DNA of 64,000 nt from Parietaria judaica. Taxonomy: Eukaryota; Streptophyta; Magnoliopsida; Rosales; Urticaceae. This document shows positions 53,457 to 64,000 of this stretch, one piece after another. Under the pieces are notes generated by a model that had not been told where the DNA came from, made no database searches, and saw nothing but the letters and a program-made list of their open reading frames with translations. Numbering within the stretch: position 1 is the stretch's first letter; every line of letters begins with the position of its first letter. The position numbers and the translations under genes were made by a program. The stretch is from positions 23,200,001-23,264,000 of the forward strand of contig OX940863.1 of the NCBI GenBank assembly GCA_954871525.1, in the 5' to 3' direction.

Positions 53457-53459
<3 letters not shown>
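52542..53459. mobile_element. Composite element part C: chimera of an inverted part-A arm and a part-B arm
   Basis: The left side (52542-53133) is a near-identical inverse of the end of part A, including GGAAACTTGAAAAAATAACC. The right side (about 53150-53459) repeats the right end of part B (gtcgacttcaaagaaagagg ... gggggactttttttcaagtt). The junction lies near 53133-53150. Because the two ends come from different subtypes, this looks like a product of recombination or aberrant transposition. It is followed by a (TA)n run from about 53460. Confidence 0.75.
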
Positions 53460-53517
<58 letters not shown>

Positions 53518-55070
53518 TTATCCGGTCAAATGTCATATGTTGGTGTCAAGAGAATATAACTTAATACTCTCTAGTTGCTTTCCCACGTACTGCTCTCTTA
53601 CAAGTAGGGTTGATTCTAAATTTGTTGTTTTTAGTAGGGGTGTTAGGTTAAGTAATTTGTTGGGGCTCCTAAAATATTGAGAAAATATTTTCTTTTATAT
53701 ATAATTAAGTATATAATAGTATATCTATAAAATTGAGGCCCTTAAAATTTGGGGTCCCGAAGCGCCCGCCTTGTTCGCCTATAGTTGAGGCCGGTGCCCT
53801 TGCTTACACGCAGGCACGGAGGCCGTAGTGACCGAGAAAGGGCAGGTGCTTGAAAAATATTGTAATACGTTATAGTCTTGAAGCTTCGATATTGCCTCAA
53901 TGGGTATAGTTTGCATTGTTATCATACCCTCTGAAATAGAAACTATAATCCTTGTTAACTTGTTAACTTGCTTTGTTTTTACAACTACGAAACTATAATC
54001 CAAATAGAAATGCTGTATAATTCAAATAATAACAATAAAGAATTATAAATAAGATCCTTAAATAAAACTGCACCAAAAAATAATTATGTGATATAATTGA
54101 AAAAATAAAAATTTGGACTAATATAGTTTTTTATATATTTTAATGTGAAATAAAAAGTTCTTGAATAAGATTATAGTATAAAGTCTCCTTAGATTAATAT
54201 ATCCAGTTAAATTAACAATATTATGCTAAATTAATAATTTTTTAGAATTTTAGGAATATTTTATTAAAAATATATATTAAATTAATTAATACTTCAGTAT
54301 CAATTAAAACATTTGGTCCCAACAATTTCATAAAGGATAATTTCTAGATAAACTAAATTTTTAAAGTAAAATTTAATTGTACCCTAACTGAGTTCGAGAG
54401 CTGGCTCCGTCACTGCTTACACATATGTCGCTCCATCATCATAGCGAGATTAAAGGCGTTAGTGTCGCCTTGCGAGTCTCTCAATTCGTCTCGAGGTTAC
54501 GTTATAGCTCCACCTATGTCCCTCTTTGATTTTATTTTGAACTATTTTTGTCCTTTAACCACCAAAAGCAATAAACTATAATTTTTTTAAGAAATCGACG
54601 GAAAAGTTGCATAAACAAAATTTTAAAATCAGAAACCACTAAAAATAATTGTCCATCAATAATATAGTGATTATGGTGCGGTATTTTGAATAAATCCTAC
54701 CCTTAATTTATTTAATTTTACACTTTAAATTAAGTGTTACATGATAGGTTAGGTGGATAAACGAATGGACGTGGCATGTACACACACATTATATGTATAT
54801 ATATACATATATATTATCCTTGTGGTATAGTTGTGGAAGGATATGTTTGTCATGGATTCCTCTAGATCCAAACCTTATAGAATAAGCAATTATAAGTTAA
54901 AATCACACACAAAAACTTTGAAATACAATCCAGTTATATCTTTATTATCGGGCAATATATAAGAGAGTCCAATGACTTTGAGTCTTGAGTATTTTCTTGC
55001 CGAATTTTATTATTTCTACAAAGATGTCGAAAACACGTAACCAAACCGTGACCTTATTATGTTATAAGTC
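53460..55070. other. TA run and AT-rich spacer right of the composite
   Basis: Begins with a (TA)n run (about 53460-53510). A GC-richer repeat end lies at about 53740-53806. An end-like motif agctggctccgtcactg lies at about 54400-54416; it resembles hAT-type termini, but no partner was found. No gene recognised. Confidence 0.4.
53590..53806. repeat. Second remnant of the GGCCCTGACTATAGGCGACC-type repeat
   Basis: Read on the minus strand, the end CGGCCTCAACTATAGGCGAA followed by caaggcgggcgcttcggga matches the repeat at 5232-5480 with several changes. It is AT-rich inward. Only one end is clear. Confidence 0.4.
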
Positions 55071-56317
55071 TGTTGATGCAGAAAAATGCCTCAAACATTC
55101 AGCGGCCCAATTGCTCGTGTTGGGCCGGGCCCAATGTCGTCTCGTTGATTTTTGTGACTTTAGAGATTGGGCTCCGGACCTTTGAGTCGAACGGACCCTC
55201 CTCTGACTCGACGACCAGAAATCCGTGGTAAACTCCACTACCTGTTGCTAATAGGGCCAGGACTTGGCCTGGCCCGGATTACAGGTTCGGGACACCAAAA
55301 AAGGATTCCTGGCCACCGCGTAGGGGGGGTCGCGGTATCGACTCTCCAGTGAACCCTGGTGGATCAGACCCTCGACCGGCGTCACGGGGACAGATCCGGG
55401 TCCTCGGGCTATCCGCGTAATCTGTATATCTGCCGGAGATACAAGACCAGTGGATAGAACGAGCACCTCACGGACCTAGAACCTTGGCAAGGAGGGTCTT
55501 GGATCGTGCCAGAATCTTCTCCAGAACTTCCGCTCAAATGTGTTTTCTCTCTCCCAGAACCTGGACAAAACAACACCCGAGATCAGGGAGAACCAGGGGG
55601 GATACCCCCTGATTCACCTCCGACGCTCAACATTAGAGTGATATTTGAGGGGAGGCGAGTTATAGAGGGTATATAGAGAGATTTGGTCGAGTTCCGTTGA
55701 GAGAAAATGAGTTACCGTTTAACTGAAACCGAGCTTCTATTTATAAGAGAACCCGGGGATTCAAATGCAAATAACTTTTGACTCGGGAAGCCCCTGGTGC
55801 AAAATTATATGTTTTTTCGCATCCTCAGGACGTGGCCGATCCAACACCGCCAAAATCACGTCGATCGGAGTTGCAACGCGCCCTCATGCGCGGGGAGAAG
55901 GTGGCTGGCTCAAGGGTGACTTGCTCCCCACTCCGATGACGTCAGCATGCGTCCCAGGGCTGACGTCAGCACCATTTCTCGCCCAACCGAAGCCCAACAC
56001 ATGTCTGCACAGTGTTTGCCCTTTGGGAGGGCTGCTGGGGCGCTGCCACGTGGCGGTTGACCCTTGGGGAGCGATGGGGCCCACCCGGGTGTTTCCCGGC
56101 GTGTCCCGGAGGTCCCAGATGTTTCCCGAGGCCGTTTTTTACAAATTTTATATCGATTTTGGGTATTTCGATATTTTTGGGATCATCTGGACCCTTTATT
56201 TTTCGAAAACGGGCTTCCGGTGAATAATTTGATAAAAAATAAGTTTATTTAATAAAGAAATAATTAATTAAATAATTTTTCTTTATTAAATAACCTTTAC
56301 AAAATTAACCCATAACA
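55071..56317 (-). mobile_element. Solo LTR of an LTR retrotransposon (1247 bp)
   Basis: Ends TGTTGATG ... CATAACA (TG...CA borders with a short inverted match) and a perfect 5-bp target duplication AAGTC at 55066-55070 and 56318-56322. There are no internal gag/pol frames or second LTR, so it is a solo LTR left by LTR-LTR recombination. A TATAAATAG box on the minus strand at 55737-55745 sets the orientation. It is markedly GC-richer than its surroundings. Superfamily undetermined; Ty3-like is possible from length. Confidence 0.9.
55737..55745 (-). promoter_or_regulatory. TATA box of the solo LTR
   Basis: TATAAATAG on the minus strand, inside the LTR and about 570 bp from its transcriptional-upstream end. 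It would direct transcription leftward, towards lower coordinates. Confidence 0.6.
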
Positions 56318-57044
56318 AAGTCTTTAAATATAAGTATAATCCCGGCTAAAATACTCAAAACACGTAAATGAAACAGTGATTTTAAGTGTACGATCTTTTT
56401 TTTTTCACAACTAATTAACGTATTGAAAGATACTTTTTGTGCATTGACCACGACCCTCTCTCAAAATTTATTTGGGTGGACACGAGGCAGCCTATAAGGC
56501 TACTACATATGATACTAAAAAAATTATACTTATAATTACTTTTTATTTGTGGGTCCCGCCACCCTCTTTCTCTCTTAATTTATGTTTACAAATACTTTTT
56601 AGGTACTTTAGCCGAGATTATTCCTTAAATATATTATATAAGAAAGGAATTGACTCGGAAAAGAGAATAAAGAAAGAGAGAATAGGTCAAATGAGTGGAA
56701 AATGAGAGTATTTATTGACCTAATTATGTACATTATATAATAATTGAACGACAAATAGAACGACTTGTATATTGACCATTAAAGCACTTACCGAATAATT
56801 TCCAAGAAAATTAATTCAAGGGAATATATTGTGCATGATGTGATCGAAGCTAGATTGGTTCAATAAGAGAACTACATTTGGAAGTTTCAAGAGAAAGTAC
56901 TTAATGGAGATGGAAAAGTTTGACGGAGTTTATTAAATCCATAGGACAAGTTGTAATGTTGTTCTATATGATTTTCATTTTAAAAAGTTATTAATATTAA
57001 TAAGTCACGTATAATTTTATATTTTTATATCTATATGTAATAGA
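56318..57044. other. AT-rich spacer
   Basis: No gene recognised. The phrase aaaacacgtaa near 56359 recurs outside the other side of the LTR (about 55030) in a loosely similar 27-bp context. Confidence 0.35.
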
Positions 57045-57480
57045 CACTAGTAGAAATAACGTTTTTATTCACTCTTAATTCAGTTGTTATAAATTCAAAT
57101 CGGTTGCTAAAAAAATTTTGACACGGAAAAATCAATTCTTAGGTGTAGTTGCTAATACTTAGTGTCTAAAACTACATTTTGCAACTGAAAAATTTTAGTA
57201 CCCATTCATGTTTTTAGCAACTGAGAGAAACTAAAAAATCAGTCTCCAAAAGTACAAGTTTCCGGCCATTTTTTTGCCGGAAAAAGACAATCAACAACTG
57301 AATTATTAGTTTTGAAAAAACTTTCCAGCGTGCATATTAGCAACTGAAAAATCAATTTCCGAAATGATAAAGTTCCGGCCATATTTTCCGTCAGAAAATT
57401 GGAATCAACAACTGAAAAAACAGTTTTAGAAACTTTCCGATATGCATTTTAGCAACTGAAAAATCAATTTCCAAAATAGA
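57045..57480. mobile_element. CACTA-like transposon end with subterminal repeats
   Basis: The sequence begins CACTAGTAGAAATAACG, close to plant CACTA termini. It is followed by repeated words gcaactgaaaaatcaattt (about 57341, 57453) and shorter aacaactga/agcaactga words on both strands (57183, 57218, 57292, 57405). No opposite terminus or transposase was found to the right, so this is probably a truncated or deleted element. Confidence 0.6.
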
Positions 57481-58332
57481 TCACCGGCCATTGACCGAAT
57501 TACATGACATATTCAAAGAACACCGTTCGTTCAAAGTGACACTAATGATTGAACGAACACTAATGATCAAAATTAAATGTTAATATATTTAGAGTACAAC
57601 TCAAAAAAAAAAAGGAAAGTGACGTCTACCTGCGCAAGAAGAACGCATTTGCACCTGTTTAATTTAATCACATAATCTCACTGTAGAGACAATGTGCAGA
57701 ATCATCAATAGACCAATTTAGGAACCACGTATTCATATTTTTTTAATTATTCTCGTCAGTTTACAATAAATTATAGAAGAAATAGAAATTATATTTTGAT
57801 ATGGTATTCTGAGACAAAATTGTTAATTCATAAGGTTAGATAATTAGGACAAAATCAATGGCTAGGTGGGACCAAATAAAGAAAAAATACACTTTTGATA
57901 AAGAGTTTAGATTGTATAGTTATCTTTATATAATCTAAGTGTAGCAAGTCTAGGTTTAAATTTAAAATTCAGTTAAAAGTTGGCTAAAATGTTGCATAAG
58001 GGCAAAATATGTAGTTGAAAGCGTCCTTATTATACAAATTGAAGGTCCACAAAAAAATAAAGAACAATGGTTTTTCTCGTTCTATAATACTTTCTAGTTT
58101 CTAATTTGTATGGCTTATTATTGATATACTAAATTAGTATAAATTTTATGAATAAAAAATCACTTTTAATCTATCCTTTTTTAACCAACCCTAGTCTCAT
58201 TATGCTTTCTTTTTCTTTCTTTTTTTTTTCCTGTCGTTTTTAACACCCAAATCCCAAATGTCCTTTCATTAGTCATCTGTGCTTTTCTTTCAACGTGATG
58301 TCGTTTTATGCTGGCACGTCATATAATATATG
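57481..58332. other. AT-rich spacer
   Basis: No gene or defined repeat recognised. Poly-A and poly-T tracts are frequent (57601-57613, 58220-58231). Confidence 0.35.
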
Positions 58333-58463
58333 GGATATTGCGGCACAGGTACCAATACTTTTTTTAATTGTAACATTGAATACTTATTCTTTTTTTTTTT
58401 CCCTAACAAATTAGCAAAATTCTGATATTATATATAACACATGTACTTTTTGTTGGGTTTTTT

Positions 58464-58502
<39 letters not shown>

Positions 58503-58586
58503 TAGTCTTGACACATTGTCCTGCTAAAAGAATAGGTACTTAGGGTTACAATTTTGGGAAATATTGGTACTTGTGATGAAAATATC
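58333..58586. mobile_element. Small foldback MITE (254 bp)
   Basis: The left arm GGATATTGCGGCACAGGTAC is followed by caatact...aattgtaac...gaatacttattc. The right arm inverts these (gaataggtacttagggttac, ttggtacttgtgatg, aaatatcc). A (TA)n core lies at about 58468-58500. No target duplication is evident, so class unknown. Confidence 0.6.
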
Positions 58587-59316
58587 CATTTTTTTTAAAT
58601 ATTTCTGCTCTTTTGCACATATTAATAAATTGTCGTTTTGATTCTGTGACACTTTTCGTGCAACTGTCGTTTTAAGACTCTGATGTCGTCTATATCGATG
58701 GCATTTTATATCTCCTGTTGGTTGGAAAACAATGTTGTTTCTCTAGTTCATGTCGTTTTTAATATATTGTTATGTTATTTTACATAAAGAGCAGAGGAAG
58801 AGAAAATAAATAAATAATAAAGACGTTATGGCAGATAGAAGCTTGATTTTATAATATATATATATATATATATATATAAAACAAACATTATATATTATAT
58901 ATTTGTTGAAGATATTTTTGTTACATATATACCCCATTGACATAGCACATTCATAATTCCTTGCATTATTTGATTTGTAAGCTTTAAGTCGTGTATTATT
59001 TCATTACATGCCCTACAATCTACATGATTTGAGTGAGACTAAAGGTCCTCGACCACATGTCATGTCTTTAGGAAACGTTTATATATATGTATATATAGAC
59101 AAATATTTATATATATATATATATATATATATACTATCAGATAATGTGCACAATACAATACAATACAATACAATTCCGGCCGGAACCGGGCCTAAATCTT
59201 TAATCGAGTCTAAACTTTTGTCGCTATTTTAGGATATAATTGATGAGCTAAATGTCCTAAAATTATCAATAAATCGCCTAAGCTCATTAGAGAGACACCT
59301 AATCAAACATATATAT
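58587..59316. other. AT-rich spacer
   Basis: No gene recognised. It contains (TA)n runs at about 58853-58877 and 59107-59132, and a direct (ATACA)n run at about 59153-59174. Confidence 0.4.
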
Positions 59317-60803
59317 AAAAAATTCACTAGTTACCTATGAATATGCTCAAAATTCGAAATCTAGTGATGGATTGTCCAATATTCAAAAACTAGTGATTTT
59401 CACTGTTTGCGTACGAAAATACCCCTGCCCAATATATATGCCCGAAAATATTGATAACTGCCTGAAATCTATATGTATAGATTTCGTATTTTTTGCATAA
59501 ATCACTCATATTTTATCCAAATTTTACAAATGAACTATGGTTGGAAAGCTAAGAGATAGATCTACAACTTCTATGTTTCAAGTTTTGTAAAAATAGTTCA
59601 TTAAAAATTCTAAATGTCAACCAAAACATAAAACTGGACATTACTGTAATGCAAAATATTTGTTTCGAGCAAATTTTAATATACTTAAAGAAACTTTATG
59701 ATGAAACTTAAAACATAAAAGTTGTAGATCTATCTCTTAGATTACCAACAGTAGTTCATTTGTAAAATTTGGATAAAATATGAGTGATTTATGCCAAAAA
59801 TACGAAAGATGTGCAAATCTACTACGGAGTTAGTATCTCCGAATTCGGCGTTACAATCTCCAAGGTCGACGTTTAGCCCCTAAAGGTCGGTGTTAGCACC
59901 CTCGAGGTCGGTGTTAGGAGTTCCGAAGTTAAATTTTGACATAAAATATTGCTACTACCGAAGTCAGGGTTTCTAAGACCGAATTCGGAGGTTCTAACAC
60001 CGACCTCAGACGCCGATTTCAGAGTTAATAACTCCGAGCTCGGAGATAAAATGCACAGTTTTCGTATTTTTGGCATAAATCATTCATATTTTATCCAAAT
60101 TTTACAACTAAACTACGGTTGGAAAGCTAAGAGATAGATCTACAACTTTTGTGTTTTAAAAATTAAATATTTTGCTCTCCAACCGTAGTTCATTTGTAAA
60201 ATTTGGATAAAATATGAGTGATTTATGCCAAAAATACGAAAACTGTGCAATTTATCTCCGAGTTTGATATTGCTAACTCCCACCAAGATCTGGACAAAAT
60301 TATATTTTTCCACAACTTACTCATATATTGTCCAAATTCTACGATCTAAATATTATTTTGAAGCCAGGAGATGGATCTACAACTTTGTAGTTTAAGTTTT
60401 AGCAAAGAACCTTTCGAAAGACATATCGAAATAACCCAAAGTTCCATATAAAAACTATGCTCGTCTTCATATTTTCCGGCAATTTTTCCTCCCCCCTGCA
60501 CAAACTAGCTTTCATGACATTGCTCTGCTCTCAATCTATCCAACGAGATATAACCATCGTCATTTGGAGATCTGAGGAGAAAAAAAAATGAAGAAGAAAT
60601 GGAAAGGATTTTAGAGAGGAAAAAATTAGGGAGAAACGAAATGAAATGAGGGGGAGAAGATGAAATCAAAGGGGTATATGCAAAAAAAGAGGGCAGAGGT
60701 ATTTTCGTATGCAAACAGTAAACATAACTAGTTTTAGAATTTTGGACAATTCATTACTAGATTTCAAATTTTGAGCATATTCATGGGTAACTAATGAATT
60801 TTT
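59317..60803. mobile_element. Mutator-like foldback element with different termini but a shared core (1487 bp)
   Basis: Terminal inverted repeats of about 100 bp (left aattcactagttacctatga; right inverse ttcattagttacccatgaat). A 9-bp duplication CATATATAT lies at 59308-59316 and 60804-60812. It is low-complexity but includes the C. Inside, a module (cataaatcactcatatttta, then gctaagagatagatctacaa) occurs at least four times in alternating orientation, near 59490, 59740, 60080 and 60200. The same module, slightly changed, forms the arms of the MITEs at 1908 and 7907. The centre (59820-60050) is a GC-richer block with paired ggtcggtgttag/ctaacaccgacc. No transposase. Confidence 0.75.
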
Positions 60804-60812
60804 CATATATAT

Positions 60813-60827
60813 ATATATGAAAAATTC

Positions 60828-60874
<47 letters not shown>
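60813..60874. repeat. TA run with an orphan terminal-repeat scrap
   Basis: A tatatatat run is interrupted by gaaaaattcatta (about 60818-60831), identical to the terminus of the preceding element in inverse, then continues as (TA)n to about 60874. It looks like the scar of another copy or of slippage at the target. Confidence 0.6.
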
Positions 60875-60878
<4 letters not shown>

Positions 60879-63800
60879 AGTTATGTAAAAGGTAAAAACC
60901 CTAGCTTTACATCACATTCTCTTTAAAAGCACAGGAAAATTCAACTATATATCTTCTCTTATAGTTGTGGGCTAATTATTCCTTCTACCTAGCAAGAGAT
61001 TTCCCCACCTGTAATAACCGAGAAGGGTATAGTAATTTGTGGAGTTCGTCTCCGGCTGACAAGCATAAGATGAACGAGCTGTGTTTCCGAACATCGCGGT
61101 GGGCGAGGTAGAGGCGCTTCCCTAATGGATTAACGCTCGCGAATTGTGATGCTCCCTACAATCTCAATGAGACAAATTCAAAAGATCGAATCCGAAATCG
61201 CAAGTTGGTTACAATGATCACAATTTTTTGTTAAATTCCGAATATATTTATTAATTTGTGATATTCGAGAATTCTCTGAATATTTGGGCAATTTGGGATG
61301 AGATTGTCAATATATATGGATTTTCTCATAATATGTAAGCAAATTGAACAAAATGCCTCCAATATTTGCAATAGTCATGTCTTCATAATATCTTTCCTTC
61401 AAAGCAACTTTTTTGTTTTTATCTCTGGTTTTCATTATAAAAAAAATGATAAAATCCAACATTATAATTTATAATTAGGTGTAACCTCTCGAATTGACAA
61501 CTAAAAATCATTTCCTTTGTCATATATTAAACCTTTAATACGTAAATTATGTAATTACACATTTACACTAAATGATTATATTGTACCATCAAAGTTATTC
61601 CAATAGTTTAAGACATTGTATCATTGAACTAAAATGTGTAGTGATATTGACATATTGTTGATATATTAGATTAATCGAATATTTACGTTGTCACCGATCG
61701 ATAAATAAATGAACTAAATGTGTATATGGACAAACATTTTACTATAATTGTATACTTTTACTCAACCAATGAAGACAAAAAACAAATAAATATTATCTTA
61801 TAATTATGTAGAAGACAATATTTTGATTATTATTTAATCAAGTAGTTCATGCTAAATGTTGTCTAGCTCGTTGAGAAAGTAGACACGTGTATTAACATAA
61901 CTTTTTTGAATTAAATTACCTATGTCGGTGCCCATTTGTACAAAAGTTTGGTAGAAGTTGATTTTAAAAATAAATGTTAAATACAGAAATTAAATTGCAA
62001 GCATCGTTAGTTGAACGAGACATTCTTTTTATGACAAATAAATAAGAAAAAAAAATTATATATACAAGGGTCCATATAAATATTCGCAATCACATCTAGC
62101 AAAGTGAAAGCAATAATATTAATAATACAATAAACTCACTCCAAGCCCGGGTTTTGTTATAAACGAACAAGACCGCACTTCGTCCTTTTATATTTAAGAG
62201 CCTCAAAAATTTAGTTAGTACAAAATCACGATAGACTCAAGGCCGGTTTTGGACGGTTCACCACGGTCCACCAGTAACAAGTGAATATATTATAAATTTT
62301 TGTAATTTTTTTTATTAATTGGACATAATCACCATGGTATATAAGCTCATGTTACAAACATAATACTTAAAATCCATTAATATTACGTAAGAACCTATAT
62401 ATTCCGTTAAGTGGTATTATACAATAACTCTTCCTTTTTTTAATTTTTTTAAAATGTCACACATTTATCTATGGAAATTTTAATTTAAAGCCAATAAATA
62501 GCCCATGACTATTATTGAGTACATTAAATTAATGCATGTTATATTTAGTGTCATTTCAACTTCTTTGTTCTTCTTGAACTGCAGAGATAACGATGGGGAC
62601 CTTTTCCTTCACAACTATATTGAGTTTTTCGCACTAGTCACTCTAGTACTTATTATTGAAAAGTTTAAATTTAATAGTTTAAATTTATTTATGAGAGCTT
62701 TAAATTTTAAATTTTTTTCTTGTTATTATGAAAATTTTGGGTCTACTTAGCCTCTTTTCAAGCTCGGCTCTGAAACTAGATACATATAACTACCTTGATC
62801 TCAATATATTTTTCATATTTTAAGAATATATCACGTCTTATTTTATTGATCAAATTGTAACTATAACGGATTGTTCATTGTTATTAATAAAAAAAATCAG
62901 CTACCTTATAGCGACGACGACTCTTTTGCTTATATCACTTAAAACTGTAGTCAATATAGGATCATTATGAGCGAAACTACGAAGAAAGAAAGAAAGAGAG
63001 TTCGTTTTAAAATTCGATAAAGTCAGTCTTGATTATCCTCTATATTGAATTGTAATATGTGCGAGTGTAAACTACTCGTAGGTTGTGATTGTTTTTATTA
63101 AGATTAAGACGTCTGAATCTGAATGCACATCTGAATCTGAATGAGAGACAAGTCTATTTGTTTTGTAAGATCTGAATATAGATCTGAATGTGATTTTAAT
63201 TTTGAATTTTTTGTATATTAATATAGAGTAAAAAAAATAATCATACTTATTATAAATTTAGATAATACTTATCATAAGATAAACATTTAAGATTTTACTA
63301 AATATTATAAAATGTCAAATGTTTCTCATGGTATTAATTTTAAAATAATCAAAATATTACCATATTAATCATGACATTAAATAATGTTATATATAAATTT
63401 TAATTTTATTAAAATTAATTAGTTAATTTATTTAATTATAAAAGTAATTCAATAATATGATAAATTATTTATAAGAGTTTTCGTAAAAAAAAATAGCAAT
63501 TAATTAACTTGATGATTTAGTTAATTATATAATTCATAAATAAATTATTATTTTTAATTTATTTTTTAAAACAAAAATTTAAATTTTCTAATTTTTTTTA
63601 AATCATCAAAACTATATCTTCCCACCTGTCGTTGGATGCCTCTCGTCGTAAGTTTTTCAATGATATATTATATTAGTCAATCTGATGCTCAGAAGAAAAA
63701 TTGCGGGGTTTTAAAGTTTTGAAGAGGATAGAGAAAAATATAATAAAAAGAAATTGTAAATCAACTACGTGAGAAGTGGTGAAAACAAAGATGCATGTCA

Positions 63801-64000
63801 ATATATAAGGTGAAAAGAGAGAAATAATAGGTCTTAATGCTATCCAGGCTTAATTTTACATCTTACCGAATAAGAGGTGGTTCAGGCCCATTAAGAGCTT
63901 TTAAAATAAAAAAACAAATACACTTAATGTGCATTAAAATTAAGAGGCTAATTAAGTGCAAAAAAAACACAGCCTTGTCTATGCATATTTAAAGGTTCCG
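60875..64000. other. AT-rich terminal region
   Basis: Apart from an exon-like patch at 61064-61225 and a degraded repeat at 62130-62255 (similar to the one at 5232-5480), I see no gene. Repeated atctgaat words occur at 63103-63190 and an AT-rich block follows at 63350-63600. Near 63850-63980 purine-rich DNA with aagtgcaaaaaaaacacagcc resembles a MITE terminus, but I found no partner. Confidence 0.4.
61064..61225 (+). other. Exon-like GC-richer patch of unknown identity
   Basis: A plus-strand frame reads DERAVFPNIAVGEVEALPNG then LTLANCDAPYNLNETNSKDR before ending in a stop. It is GC-richer and more protein-like than anything nearby, with no ATG and no clear splice acceptor. It could be a decayed exon or a captured fragment. 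I do not recognise the protein. Confidence 0.25.

Noticed and set aside
55028..56385. Similar 27-bp segments (aaaacacgtaa...gtga) on both sides of the solo LTR, considered as its target duplication
   Set aside because: They lie tens of bases outside the LTR, are imperfect and too long. The true 5-bp duplication AAGTC directly abuts TG...CA ends.
60505..60714. Minus-strand 69-codon frame in the right part of the foldback element
   Set aside because: It is a phenylalanine/serine-rich translation of purine-rich arm DNA with no known domain.
63090..63980. Possible hAT-type MITE with CAAGTCTATTTG and CAAGGCTGTG ends
   Set aside because: The two ends match poorly and the flanks show no 8-bp duplication.

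Overview
The window is nuclear DNA from a flowering plant. The genes are split by introns with GT...AG borders, their proteins belong to plant-specific families, the non-coding DNA is very AT-rich with many (TA)n runs, and transposable elements are dense. The GC-rich exons of two genes (the NPH3-like gene and exon 1 of the acid phosphatase) sit in AT-rich surroundings. That would fit a non-grass monocot or a similar genome, but I cannot name the species.

Layout. (1) 47-18544, minus strand: two tandem LRR receptor-like kinases of the LRR-VIII-1 type. The left copy runs off the window edge inside its kinase domain. The right copy is complete (20 exons, 962 codons). (2) 21967-24695, minus: a chloroplast-type GNAT acetyltransferase of the NSI/SNAT family, 8 exons, 223 aa. 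(3) 25122-30608: a 5.5 kb hAT transposon with a perfect 8-bp target duplication and a lightly damaged transposase. (4) 31164-32654: two foldback MITEs, one carrying a nested hAT MITE. (5) 34114-36895, plus: an NPH3/RPT2-like (NRL) BTB protein, 4 exons, 602 aa. (6) 37805-41488, minus: a secreted acid phosphatase/vegetative-storage-protein-like HAD phosphatase, 3 exons, 266 aa. (7) 45205-53459: a composite of three elements with the same terminal inverted repeats. It holds two tandem-repeat arrays with periods near 260 bp, about 1 kb inverted arms, and captured pieces of unrelated host genes (a UBP3/4-type ubiquitin protease, ribosomal protein bL20 and a pentatricopeptide protein). (8) 55071-56317: a solo LTR with a 5-bp target duplication. 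(9) 57045-60803: a CACTA-like end and two foldback elements. (10) 60840-64000: mostly unexplained AT-rich DNA.

The host genes do not form a pathway. The strongest biology is the receptor-kinase tandem pair and the mobile DNA. Three MITE families are Mutator-like by their 9- or 10-bp target duplications. Two of them share an internal core although their termini differ. The composite at 45-53 kb resembles a Pack-MULE with satellite-like arrays inside, and it is the best candidate for something not yet described. All exon joins were worked out by eye from splice sites, frame and family resemblance. Exon sums divisible by three support the models for the five host genes.
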